From Paenibacillus polymyxa (lineage in GTDB: Bacteria > Bacillota > Bacilli > Paenibacillales > Paenibacillaceae): a stretch of DNA of 64,000 bases. Where the stretch lies: NCBI RefSeq assembly GCF_001719045.1, contig NZ_CP015423.1:1736001-1800000 (forward strand). Reading direction: 5' to 3'. The notes under the pieces were generated by a model, which was not told the origin of the DNA, ran no database searches, and was given only the letters and a program-made list of their open reading frames with translations. The stretch's first letter is position 1. Every line of letters starts with the position of its first letter. Shown here in pieces: positions 36,386 through 47,634 of the stretch. A program made the translations under genes and the position numbers.

Positions 36386-37201
36386 TCAAGGTTCGAAACC
36401 TTCTTTGCTCACGTAGAGCTGTTCCTTCGGAAAAACATGAAGAAAACGCTCATAAACCGCCTTATAGGCAGCAGGATGATACCATTCTTCCAGCCCCAAT
36501 GACTCGTACAGCACACCAATTTTCAAGCTACGCGTTCGTCTCCCCCCACTGCCATCTCCCATAAAATAATCATCAATACAGACACGGTTGACCAGAGGCA
36601 AAAGCTTGTCTGCAAAATGTTCACTGCTTGGAAGCATCGGAGCAATCGTAGCTTGCGTAGGTACACCTGCCTCCTTTAAGAGATGTAGCGTTTGGAGACG
36701 AGCCTGGATGGGAGGAGCCTCCGGGGTAAAATGTTTGCGTATATCTTCACGATCTGTTTCTATAGTCATACTCACACGTACACGATCCCCCAATCGGAGC
36801 AGTAAATCAGTATCCCGCCGTACCAGTGGACTGCGCGTCTGTAAAAAGAGAAAATCCGGGGGATCCTCCACCATCACCTCCAGCAGAGACCGGGTCACCT
36901 CTTCCTTGTACTCGGCAGGCTGATAAGGATCTGTGCTTGACGACATGAAAATCGTGACTTTACCTTTAGATTTGGCTCTACGAAGCTCCTTGCGAAGAAT
37001 ATCTGCAGCCTGATTTTTAATATCAACCCATGTCCCCCACGCCTCCTTCCGAAATGTGGAGACTGGCAATTGGCGTACATAGCAATACGAGCAACCAAAG
37101 GTACAACCTGTATACGGGTTCAACGAATGTGTATATCCTGACAAGAAGCCGGTCCCTTTATTCAAAAGAGTCTTGGGGGATTTGTAATACTCATTTTTCA
37201 T
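36386..37201 (-). CDS. Radical SAM protein, spore-photoproduct-lyase-like
   Basis: This protein of about 271 residues has the radical SAM motif CTFGCSYC (C33, C37, C40), preceded by SLNPYTGCTF and followed by YVRQLP. Later motifs include FMSSSTDPYQPAE and SMTIETDRED. This is the SPL/Rv2578c subgroup of radical SAM proteins, to which the spore photoproduct lyase also belongs. Its start overlaps the end of ogt by 11 bases, so it is in the ada operon. Photoproduct or alkyl-lesion repair is an inference from context; the reaction of this subgroup is not established. Confidence 0.82.
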   Translation of the reverse strand: MKNEYYKSPKTLLNKGTGFLSGYTHSLNPYTGCTFGCSYCYVRQLPVSTFRKEAWGTWVDIKNQAADILRKELRRAKSKGKVTIFMSSSTDPYQPAEYKEEVTRSLLEVMVEDPPDFLFLQTRSPLVRRDTDLLLRLGDRVRVSMTIETDREDIRKHFTPEAPPIQARLQTLHLLKEAGVPTQATIAPMLPSSEHFADKLLPLVNRVCIDDYFMGDGSGGRRTRSLKIGVLYESLGLEEWYHPAAYKAVYERFLHVFPKEQLYVSKEGFEP

Positions 37202-37733
37202 ACTGAACCGATGCCACACTTTCCTTTTCGAGCTGCAAAAGCTTCACCTTCATGTCCAAACCACCACGATATCCGGTCATAGCTCCATTTTTACCGATGA
37301 CCCGATGACAAGGGACTGTGACCAAAATCGGATTAGCACCGATGGCAGCCCCCACCGCACGAACAGAGGCTGGCTTTTGAATAGCGTTGGCAATGTCTGA
37401 ATAGGATAGTGTTTCCCCATACGGAATATCACACAACGCATTCCAAACCGCCATCTGGAACGCAGTCCCATGAAAATCAAAGGGCAATGTAAATTGGGCG
37501 CGCTTCCCTTGGAGATATTCAATCAGCTCCTTGGCATAGGGCTGTAAAGCAGCATCCTCTTCAACTAAAGGACTGCCGGGAAATCGTCTTCCCGCCCATG
37601 AAAACAATTCCTCTACAGGTTGATTGGGGGAACCTACATAACATAGTCCTTCCGATGTAGCTGCAATATATAAATTCCAATCCTCATGTGTCAACAATGA
37701 CCAATAGATCGTTTTATTTATTTGCTGTGCCAT
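37191..37733 (-). CDS. ogt: Methylated-DNA-protein-cysteine methyltransferase (AdaB/Ogt)
   Basis: This 180-residue suicide repair protein transfers the methyl group from O6-methylguanine to C142 in VTVPCHRVIGKNG. The DNA-recognition helix region IPYGETLSYSDIANAI is present. It starts at ATG 37733 with GGAGGTACACAGC upstream, overlapping the adaA 3' end by 20 bases. It corresponds to AdaB in Bacillus, where adaA and adaB form the adaptive-response operon. Confidence 0.94.
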   Translation of the reverse strand: MAQQINKTIYWSLLTHEDWNLYIAATSEGLCYVGSPNQPVEELFSWAGRRFPGSPLVEEDAALQPYAKELIEYLQGKRAQFTLPFDFHGTAFQMAVWNALCDIPYGETLSYSDIANAIQKPASVRAVGAAIGANPILVTVPCHRVIGKNGAMTGYRGGLDMKVKLLQLEKESVASVQYEK

Positions 37734-38319
37734 GCTGTGTACCTCCATTTTGTGTTGCTTCCAATTTGAGTTGGCGATATTGCAATGGGGTGTAGCCTGA
37801 ATTCTTTTTAAATAACGTAATAAAGTAAGGTGCATTGCACAGACCTACGTTCTCCCCTACTTCCGCAACAGATATATCTGAGCAAATGAGTAGCTTCTTC
37901 GCTTGTTTCAACCTGGTCTGCTGTATATATTCCATTGGCGTTATATGCATGATCCGCTTGAAGGTACGATGTAAATGATACGGACTTCCATGGCTTATTT
38001 CAGCTAGGATGTGCAATGTTAAGCCCTTCATATAGTTAGAATTCACGTATTCTGTAACCAGTGCGATCCATTCATGATCAGGCAATCGTTGTCCTGTCGG
38101 TTTACATCTTTTGCATGGACGGAAATGCTCGACCAATGCCTGCTCTACTGTTTTAAATATACGGATGTTCTCTCTTTTGGGAGGTCGGGATTTGCAGGAG
38201 GGACGACAAAATATTCCCGTTGTCTTCACAGCGTACAAAAATACCCCATCATATGACTTGTCGTTTTCTACAATAGCGCTCCACTCGTCGTCAGTTATGG
38301 ATAAATCGGATGTACTCAT
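37714..38319 (-). CDS. adaA: AdaA methylphosphotriester-DNA sensor/activator
   Basis: This 201-residue protein has an N-terminal zinc domain with cysteines C38, C42, C69 and C72 (GIFCRPSCKSR and FRPCKRCKP), where C38 accepts a methyl group from a phosphotriester. The C-terminal AraC-type domain includes LTLHILAEISHGSPYHLHRTF and a PFAM-like VGLCNAPYFITLFKKNSGY. Methylation switches it into an activator of its own operon. AGAGGTGATTTGA precedes the ATG. It heads a five-gene cluster of overlapping or close genes. Confidence 0.93.
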   Translation of the reverse strand: MSTSDLSITDDEWSAIVENDKSYDGVFLYAVKTTGIFCRPSCKSRPPKRENIRIFKTVEQALVEHFRPCKRCKPTGQRLPDHEWIALVTEYVNSNYMKGLTLHILAEISHGSPYHLHRTFKRIMHITPMEYIQQTRLKQAKKLLICSDISVAEVGENVGLCNAPYFITLFKKNSGYTPLQYRQLKLEATQNGGTQHGTANK

Positions 38320-38388
38320 TCAAATCACCTCTCTAATGCAAATGTGGCCTCCCCACATATCCATGGCAGGATTATTCAAAATCCTTCT

Positions 38389-38403
38389 GTCTAAATTATA
38401 GAC
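38389..38403 (-). promoter_or_regulatory. Palindrome over the likely -10 of adaA
   Basis: GTCTA-N5-TAGAC is a perfect inverted repeat containing TATAAT on the minus strand, about 75 bases upstream of adaA. No good -35 box is at the right distance, as expected for an activated promoter. Binding by AdaA is an inference. Confidence 0.4.
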
Positions 38404-38452
38404 TAAATAGTGAACATATGTACCCTTCTTGGGATGTAAAGGCAAGATAACG

Positions 38453-38481
38453 AAAAAAAGATGACTCCCCGCGGAGCCACC
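38453..38481 (-). terminator. Terminator of the alanine symporter gene
   Basis: GGTGGCTCC pairs with GGAGTCATC (two G-T pairs) on the minus strand and is followed by seven T, 28 bases past the stop at 38509. Confidence 0.85.
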
Positions 38482-38508
38482 TTTGATCTTACTTATCTAT
38501 CTTATTAT

Positions 38509-39999
38509 TTAGGCTTGAAGCTTGCTCGGTTTGGCGGTGATCGTCAACTCATCTGAAGGAGGCTGATATTCCTTTGACCAGTACTCGGCATTTGAAATAC
38601 CTGCCTTCTTCGGGTCAAACACCGGGTCTAGCCCTTGCCTCCGCTGCTGTTCGTAATCCTTGAGCACGCGGAAAGCAGGTTTGGCCAGCAGAATCATAGC
38701 AATCAGATTCACCCAAAGCATAATGCCGACACCCATATCCCCCAGTGTCCACGCCAGAGCTGATTCCTTGACGACCGTTCCATAAAACGTCGAACCCAGA
38801 ATAACCAGCTTTAGGACGAACATAGGCCATTTGGCTTTACGGTCGGCAACCAGGTAGGCCATATTTGTTTCTGCGATGTAATAATAAGAGATAATGGTTG
38901 TAAACGCGAAAAAGAACAAGATAATTGCCAGCAGACTGGAGCCGAAGCCCGGAAATACCGACTCAATAGCAGCCTGTGTATACTGGGTCCCCTCTTCAAC
39001 ACCGGGAAGATTGTGCACAATAAAATCGCCACCGGGTCCCTTCACGTTATACATACCTGTGAACAGAACCATAAAAGCCGTGGACGTACAGACCAAAAAG
39101 GTATCTACATACACGGAAAATGCCTGGACCAGCCCTTGCTTCGCCGGATGAGATACTTCCGCAGCGGCTGCCGGGTGCGCACCAGAGCCTTGTCCGGCTT
39201 CGTTGGAATAAATCCCCCGCTTTACACCCCAAGCAATCGCCGTCCCTGCTATACCGCCGAACACAGAATCCACGCCAAAGGCACTACGAAAGATCAGCGA
39301 AAATACATCGGGAAGTGCAGTAATGTTCGTCATCATAATGTAGAAAGAGACGAGGATGTAACCGAGTGCCATGAACGGAATGACAACCTGAGCCACATTG
39401 GCAATCCTTTTTACACCACCAAAAATGATAAGCGCCAGCAACACGACTACTAAAATCCCCGAAACCTTCATATCTATGCCAAACGAACTGTGAAAAGCTA
39501 CAGCAATGGAGTTCGATTGAGTTCCCGGCATTAGTAAACACATCGCGACCAACGCAGTAACCGCAAAAATGACGGCAAACCATTTTAAGCCTGTCCCTTT
39601 TTCAATATAAAAGGCTGGACCGCCTCGGTACTGACCATCGCGCTTTACCTTATACACCTGAGCCAGTGTGGATTCTACAAAAGCTGTAGCCGACCCGATA
39701 AAGGCCATGACCCACATCCAAAATATCGCCCCAGGTCCACCCATACCAACCGCCAAAGCAATCCCAGCAATATTCCCCGTCCCTACACGCCCCGATAGTG
39801 CCATCGTAAAGGCCTGAAAGGAGGATACACCTGCCTCGGAACTTTTCCCTTTAAATACTAGGCGGATCATCTCTTTGAAATGCCTGATTTGCAGGAATCG
39901 AGTCATGATCGAAAATAATAGTCCCACACCCAAACAGACATATACCACAGGATTGCTCCAAATGACGCCGTTTACTGCCTCTGCCCACTGCTCTAACAT
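38509..39999 (-). CDS. Alanine/glycine:cation symporter (AgcS family)
   Basis: This 496-residue polytopic protein carries the AGCS signature GVSSFQAFTMALSGRVGTGN and GIALAVGMGGPGAIFWMWV near residues 60-105, and EAGQGSGAHPAAAA near 275. These transport alanine or glycine with sodium or protons; B. subtilis AlsT is the nearest known type. GGGGGAAATACAAGG precedes the ATG. The gene is monocistronic with its own terminator and an upstream palindrome. Confidence 0.93.
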   Translation of the reverse strand: MLEQWAEAVNGVIWSNPVVYVCLGVGLLFSIMTRFLQIRHFKEMIRLVFKGKSSEAGVSSFQAFTMALSGRVGTGNIAGIALAVGMGGPGAIFWMWVMAFIGSATAFVESTLAQVYKVKRDGQYRGGPAFYIEKGTGLKWFAVIFAVTALVAMCLLMPGTQSNSIAVAFHSSFGIDMKVSGILVVVLLALIIFGGVKRIANVAQVVIPFMALGYILVSFYIMMTNITALPDVFSLIFRSAFGVDSVFGGIAGTAIAWGVKRGIYSNEAGQGSGAHPAAAAEVSHPAKQGLVQAFSVYVDTFLVCTSTAFMVLFTGMYNVKGPGGDFIVHNLPGVEEGTQYTQAAIESVFPGFGSSLLAIILFFFAFTTIISYYYIAETNMAYLVADRKAKWPMFVLKLVILGSTFYGTVVKESALAWTLGDMGVGIMLWVNLIAMILLAKPAFRVLKDYEQQRRQGLDPVFDPKKAGISNAEYWSKEYQPPSDELTITAKPSKLQA

Positions 40000-40110
40000 T
40001 CCTTGTATTTCCCCCTGATCAATCCATTGATTTTCTAGTCTATGTTTTCAGAAAATTTGCATAATTACAAAAAATTATAGATTAGTTTTTACCCCCATAC
40101 AAGTTAATTT

Positions 40111-40129
40111 AATTGACATATTGTCAATT
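40111..40129. promoter_or_regulatory. Palindrome upstream of the symporter promoter
   Basis: AATTGACA-TAT-TGTCAATT is a perfect 8-bp inverted repeat with a three-base spacer. It lies just upstream of a plausible symporter promoter on the minus strand (TTGTAT, 17 bases, TATAAT). Position and symmetry suggest a regulator site; it does not match the cre or GlnR/TnrA consensus. Confidence 0.5.
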
Positions 40130-40163
40130 ACAAGTGGGCTTACCAGCTACATAAAATAACGAC

Positions 40164-40203
40164 AAAAAAGCTCTGATGATCCGAGAATATGGATCATCAG
40201 AGC
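40164..40203 (-). terminator. Terminator of the beta-glucoside PTS gene
   Basis: A perfect 13-bp stem (GCTCTGATGATCC with GGATCATCAGAGC), eight-base loop and six T on the minus strand follow the stop at 40220. Confidence 0.9.
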
Positions 40204-40219
40204 CTTGTCCTTAAGACAT

Positions 40220-42127
<1,908 letters not shown>

Positions 42128-42157
42128 CTAAGGGGCTTTTTACATATTTAGGCACAC

Positions 42158-42246
42158 AAAAAACCTAAGCCTTGAAAAATGGTGGGCACTTTAGTCCCGC
42201 GATTTTTCATGACTTAGGTTTTGCCTGCATAACCAGTAACAATCCC
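42158..42246 (-). promoter_or_regulatory. LicT-dependent antiterminator (RAT) and terminator, bglP leader
   Basis: On the minus strand the RAT sequence GGGATTGTTACTGG (start at 42246) continues to GCAGGCAAAACC, and overlaps the 5' arm of a long terminator stem (AAACCTAAG... with CTTAGGTTT). A T run ends at 42158. Known mechanism: active LicT binds the RAT hairpin and prevents terminator formation. Confidence 0.9.
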
Positions 42247-42279
42247 AGTTAAAACTTATTAAATTCCTGTTACTCTCAT

Positions 42280-42307
42280 AATATAACCAATATACCATAT
42301 TTGTCAA
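42280..42307 (-). promoter_or_regulatory. Promoter of bglP
   Basis: TTGACA (42302-42307) and TATATT (42280-42285) are 16 bases apart on the minus strand, upstream of the RAT. A cre-like TGAAAACGTTCGAC (one or two mismatches) lies at 42346-42359. Confidence 0.65.
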
Positions 42308-42359
42308 CAAAAACTTTTAATCGTCTATTCTTGATCCTTTTTCGTTGAAAACGTTCGAC

Positions 42360-43190
42360 TTATCTGTTCACCACCCGTTCAATATGCACGGTTAGATACA
42401 ATTTTTCTTCGTTCGTCAATTCGTGATTGTATTCTTTTTGCACAAAAGCTCCGATTTTCTCTGTACAAGCAGCCGCTTCCTTATGCTTTTCCTTAATCAT
42501 GTCATACAAATGATCATAGTTATTTTCGTAGTGATTTCCCTTAAATACGCGCTGGGCGAAAAATTTCAGATGCGTAATAAAACGGAAATAGCTCAGAGAG
42601 TCCTCGTCGAACTCCACCTTAAAATGATATTTTGCGATATTGATAATTTGCTGGATAAACTTCGTGATACTCATGGTCGTAATGACTTCCTCGTTCATTT
42701 CAGCATTCACGATGTGAATCGCAATATAAGCCGCTTCGTCCACAGGCAGTTCAATACCGAGCCTTTGTTTAATTTGTTCCAACGTTTTCAGACCCATCGC
42801 GAATTCTTCTTTGTACAGCTGCTTGACTTCCCACAATAACGCGTTTTTGATTTCCAATCCTTCCCGGTATCTTTCAACAGCGAAATTGATATGATCAGTC
42901 AGCGAAACATAAATATTTTCGTTCAGCTTTCTATTCAGATTATGCTTGGCGTCATTAATGACTTCCTCCACAATCACAATCAAATCAAGCGGTACCTCAC
43001 GTAACAGCATTTTAAAGTTATCGGACGTCTGCTTGTTTTTCAGAGCAAATACCTTCTGAATTCTGGTTTCGTCTACTTTGTCTCCAGGCTTTTTCTTAAA
43101 AGCAATCCCCCGACCCATCACCACGAGTTCGGTGCCGTCCGTCTGGTAGACGCTGATTACATTGTTGTTAATGACCTTTGCTATGTTCAT
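42360..43190 (-). CDS. licT: LicT/BglG-type transcriptional antiterminator
   Basis: This 276-residue RNA-binding regulator has the CAT domain at residues 1-55 (IAKVINNNVISVYQTDGTEL), then two PRD domains with conserved histidines in LTDHINFAVER, AYIAIHIVNAE and KEKHKEAAACT/LTVHIERVV. PTS phosphorylation of the PRDs sets its activity. ATG 43190 follows CGGGGGATCGAG. It controls itself, bglP and bglA through RAT leaders found in front of all three genes. Confidence 0.93.
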   Translation of the reverse strand: MNIAKVINNNVISVYQTDGTELVVMGRGIAFKKKPGDKVDETRIQKVFALKNKQTSDNFKMLLREVPLDLIVIVEEVINDAKHNLNRKLNENIYVSLTDHINFAVERYREGLEIKNALLWEVKQLYKEEFAMGLKTLEQIKQRLGIELPVDEAAYIAIHIVNAEMNEEVITTMSITKFIQQIINIAKYHFKVEFDEDSLSYFRFITHLKFFAQRVFKGNHYENNYDHLYDMIKEKHKEAAACTEKIGAFVQKEYNHELTNEEKLYLTVHIERVVNR

Positions 43191-43253
43191 CTCGATCCCC
43201 CGTTCCATATGCCAGCAAGAGCCACACATGCTCCATCCTCTTTATTGTAAACA

Positions 43254-43340
43254 GAAAAAAACCGAAGCACGCCAAATAAACAAGACTGTAACATCTGCTT
43301 ATTCGTGGCTTAGGTTTTGCCTGCTACGCAGTAACAATCC
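43254..43340 (-). promoter_or_regulatory. RAT and terminator in the licT leader
   Basis: The RAT reads GGATTGTTACTGCGTAGC then AGGCAAAACC on the minus strand (43340 down to 43313). The overlapping terminator pairs AACC-TAAGCCACG with CG-TGCTTCGGTT and ends in TTTTTTT. licT is therefore probably autoregulated by antitermination. Confidence 0.9.
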
Positions 43341-43362
43341 TAAAAATGATGGAATTGCGTCA

Positions 43363-43399
43363 AGTATAGCCCGAAGAGGAACGATTGTCAACGCTTTCA
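43363..43399 (-). promoter_or_regulatory. licT promoter with overlapping cre site
   Basis: TTGACA (43386-43391) and TATACT (43363-43368) are exactly 17 bases apart. A cre site TGAAAGCGTTGACA (43386-43399) overlaps the -35 box, so CcpA would block RNA polymerase directly. Confidence 0.8.
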
Positions 43400-43412
43400 A
43401 TGAAGAAACGGA

Positions 43413-43447
43413 GATCGGAAATCCCCGTGGGCCCGGGACGTCCGATC
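43413..43447 (-). terminator. Possible terminator after bglA
   Basis: GATCGGA pairs with TCCGATC with additional inner CCC/GGG pairing, but the following run is only moderately T-rich (TCCGTTTCTTC). Confidence 0.4.
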
Positions 43448-43466
43448 CTATTTACTTGTGGTACGA

Positions 43467-45047
<1,581 letters not shown>

Positions 45048-45066
45048 TTATACGTATTTGATTGAA

Positions 45067-45095
45067 ACTCTAACAAAGATTTGGGAACCTGTCAA
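45067..45095 (-). promoter_or_regulatory. Promoter of bglA
   Basis: TTGACA (45090-45095) and TAGAGT (45067-45072) are 17 bases apart on the minus strand, upstream of the RAT leader. Confidence 0.65.
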
Positions 45096-45211
45096 ATTCA
45101 TTTGATATAATAACACGCAATTAACAAACCAACAACATTATTTTAATCGCCTATTGGGTAATGAAAAGAACCATGAAAGATACCTCAGATAAACGACTTT
45201 GCGAAATCTAC

Positions 45212-45586
45212 TCAGTCGCTAATTAAAATATTTTGTTGCAAGAAATTTAGAAAATCCCTTTGCATAGAGCCAAGAGGTATAATTTTTTTGATTATCTTGA
45301 ACCTCCAATGCTGTCCTTTACTGTTAAATGACCATATTGCAGAAGACAGATATATGGAATGATATTTTTGTTCTTGTAAATCAGCTACTTCAAATTCAAC
45401 TTTTTGTACTACTTTAGTGGAAAATAGATTCAGGAAAAGGATAATAATTTTATCATTATTTAGGAGTAATATAGCTCGACTTGTCCAAGCCGAAAGGCTT
45501 TGAGGAGTTGAATAGCAGATAAGCATGTTAGGTTCTCTATGCGATTCAGTTAGCTTATTAATAGTTTTTTTGTTAATGAATATCAT
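45212..45586 (-). CDS. Hypothetical A+T-rich protein (124 aa)
   Basis: I do not recognise this protein. It begins IFINKKTINKLTESHREPN, contains a beta-rich centre (NNDKIIILFLNLFSTKVVQK) and ends DFLNFLQQNILISD. Predicted strands suggest a PH-like or similar barrel but this is speculation. ATG 45586 follows AAAGGTATTTGATT, weakly spaced. Codon and base use are more A+T-rich than neighbours, marking the edge of the accessory island. A tandem 30-bp repeat lies about 90 bases upstream. Confidence 0.5.
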   Translation of the reverse strand: MIFINKKTINKLTESHREPNMLICYSTPQSLSAWTSRAILLLNNDKIIILFLNLFSTKVVQKVEFEVADLQEQKYHSIYLSSAIWSFNSKGQHWRFKIIKKIIPLGSMQRDFLNFLQQNILISD

Positions 45587-45675
45587 AATCAAATACCTTT
45601 CTATTTGGATGTTCAAATAAAATAGCATTTTAAAGAATATCTTTCAAAATTCCAATTGTTTATGATAAGAGCAAA

Positions 45676-45735
45676 TATATTATATACTCCCATAAGTAAA
45701 CTATTTATATTATATAATACCACAAGTAAACTATT
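45676..45735. repeat. Two tandem 30-bp repeats containing promoter-like elements
   Basis: Two adjacent 30-bp units (45676-45705 and 45706-45735) are identical at 27 of 30 positions. On the minus strand each has AGTTTACTT and TATATAAT or ATATAATA. They precede the hypothetical gene at 45212-45586, so they may be duplicated regulator sites or promoters. TTTACTT-type half-sites recall HxlR-family operators (inference). Confidence 0.6.
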
Positions 45736-45879
45736 CCAAGAAAGGCTACATACTCTATTAAGATGGTTACTATATAAACCGCAATTTAAGATCATAACCT
45801 AAACCAGTAGATGACCAATTTTTCCCAGTAGTTGTTTATGGGATGCAAGAGCAGGTATTAAACTTTTTTATATGCTTTT

Positions 45880-46190
45880 AGCCTCAGCTACGAATTCGTG
45901 AGTAATGAAACCGACTAGAAAGGTTAACAACGCATAAAAGACCGCTATTCTCGAGTATCGTTTGTCCTTTCCCTTTGCCTACGATTTGCAGAACGTATGG
46001 GATCGGCACGTTGATCGCCGAAGTCCGCAAACTGAACAGGCACCTGGCATTTTCGCCACCTCACATAATGGACGCCTCATTGCCGTCCGTAAGTCGGATC
46101 GGCATGGAGCGTGCGTGCTCCGGTCAGCCGCCTTGACAATCCTCATCCTATATAAGTTTCTCCAACTACCAGTTTCGTTCTTTCGTTAAC
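45880..46190 (-). pseudogene. Unidentified decayed coding segment
   Basis: A G+C-rich patch (about 45985-46135) interrupts A+T-rich sequence. The minus strand has fragments in different frames, including a hydrophobic FYALLTFLVGFITHEF near 45895-45945 that looks like the last helix of a membrane protein, and INVPIPYVLQIVGKGKG in another frame. No intact frame or ribosome site exists. I could not name the ancestor; a permease is possible. It lies downstream of the rhodanese and ccdA pseudogenes on the same strand. Confidence 0.4.
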
Positions 46191-46207
46191 TTGACTCCCA
46201 TCACCCT

Positions 46208-46516
46208 TTATTTACAATAACCTTCTTTATGGTGATAATTCCAGCTCACCCTACTAGTCATTGAAAGATAATACCCTTTAACGGCATACAGTGGCGAAAC
46301 CCGCCACACGCCAAAATTCGAGCAGCTTTTCCTTTGAACCAAGCTACTGGAAAATATGATCACTTTATCATTCGGTGCAAGATTCTTGCTCCATACTAAC
46401 GGGAGTCTGTCAAAGGAAATATTTAATGAACTCGGAATATGTCCAGTCGAATATTTACTGACATCCCTGACATCTAGAATCTTCACATTTGCAAGCGGTG
46501 ATGAGATAGGTCCCAA
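46208..46516 (-). pseudogene. Rhodanese-family pseudogene
   Basis: Part of a rhodanese domain is readable: VKILDVRDVSKYSTGHIPSS, then LNISFDRLPL and NDKVIIFSSS. The catalytic loop region is lost or altered. Near 46330 the frame shifts: the homologous continuation (KAARILACGGFRHCMPLKGI) lies in another frame, while the original frame resumes in WNYHHKEGYCK at the end. At least two frameshifts therefore disable it. It follows a ccdA pseudogene, so an ancestral ccdA-rhodanese unit decayed here. Confidence 0.75.
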
Positions 46517-46719
46517 TCTTCAAAACTCACATTAGTAAGGGATCGTAGAGGCCACGATTGTATTATTAACCATAAACTAAACAGTCCAATTGAAATGACG
46601 AATCACTGTCATCATACTATACTTCCTCCATCCTAAGCTCAGCAGATATTAAGATATATGCGCAAGCTCATTTATTGGAATTATTCGAGATCCTATTATT
46701 TCGAGACGTACTACATTCA
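46517..46719. other. Non-coding gap between two pseudogenes
   Basis: No intact frame. The minus strand may hold a degraded N-terminal membrane anchor of the rhodanese gene (short hydrophobic runs in shifting frames), but nothing can be called reliably. Confidence 0.4.
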
Positions 46720-47360
46720 ATTTAGATGACCATAATAACTCCATTCGCCATGCTCAGGACGGGAAAAAATCTATTGACTTGTTTAACCATCGATAGAGAG
46801 AAAGTAACAAGCAGCGAAATGAGCAAGAATGGAATTCCAAGACCCAACGTATATACCGCTAACTGCCCTATCCCTTGGTACAATGATTCGGACGACCCTG
46901 CCAAAACAAGTATCGAGGAAAGTGCGAGCCCCACACATGGCGTCCAGCCCGCCCCAATTTCCAATCCAAGGATAAATGAACCAAGCCAGCCACCGTATTT
47001 TTTTTCCGTTTCCCAACTGCTTAGAACTCATTAAAAACTTGAGTTTGAGTATCCCCATCATTTGTAGGCCAAACACCACAATCAATAGTCCGCCAACCTT
47101 CTCAATCAGATCCTTGCGTAAGGAGACAAAATTACCTATAGCGGAGGCAGTAGCCCCATGATCACAAAGATAACACTAAATCACAAGGATGAAGCCCAAT
47201 GAACGTACGACCAGAATTTTACGATTCACGACAAAGCGACCCCTGCAATCATCGTATCGGATATATGTGAAACATACGCCGGCCGGAGAGGGAATACGTA
47301 AGGCGACAAAAACGAGAGTACGCCTGCTGCAAATACTACTAATAACGTTATCTCCTCCAA
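46720..47360 (-). pseudogene. ccdA-like pseudogene (cytochrome c biogenesis/thiol reductant membrane protein)
   Basis: A TTG at 47360 after GAGGAGGGGAGAAG opens a CcdA reading that survives only by switching frames. The segments in order are EEITLLVVFAAGVLSFLSP, then KILVVRSLGFIL, GATASAIG, GGLLIVVFGLQMMGILKLKF and GAGWTPCVGLALSSILVLAG. Breaks occur near 47300, 47180-47160 and in an A8 run near 47005. The first redox cysteine is also lost: the SPCV motif reads SPYV. The gene ends early at 46722, losing the last helix. In life, CcdA passes electrons from thioredoxin to extracytoplasmic thiol proteins; the intact trxA is 8 kb away. Confidence 0.82.
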
Positions 47361-47448
47361 CTTCTCCCCTCCTCATTAAATCAGAGTATCGCTCGCAAAC
47401 AGTATTGCAATTTTATCTTATTATTTTTATCAGAATAATGGACTAAAC

Positions 47449-47493
47449 TTGACTTCGTCTCTACACATGTTAAAATTCTATTCATCAATTGAT
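47449..47493 (+). promoter_or_regulatory. Promoter with shared operator core, regulator gene
   Basis: TTGACT (47449-47454), 16 bases, TAAAAT (47471-47476), then seven bases and ATCAATTGA (47484-47492). The same nine-base core occurs at the same distance from the -10 at the OsmC and trxA promoters. It lies about 140 bases upstream of the ArsR-rhodanese gene, consistent with autoregulation. Confidence 0.55.
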
Positions 47494-47634
47494 ATAGTAC
47501 TTATTATGAAAGATTGTTGGTTTCATAGTTTTTTTCAGTGTATGGAGAAGCATTTTTGATTTGCTATATTGGTCAAAACATATAGTGTAGGATCCTTAAC
47601 ATATTTCACCAAGTTGAAGTGAGGTTATAAATGA

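Noticed and set aside
42346..42359. Second cre site near bglP
   Set aside because: One or two mismatches to consensus and located in the end of licT, so kept only as a note on the promoter.
45962..46189. Plus-strand 75-residue frame in the G+C-rich patch
   Set aside because: No ribosome site, no recognisable motif, and minus-strand fragments look more protein-like; treated as part of a decayed segment.
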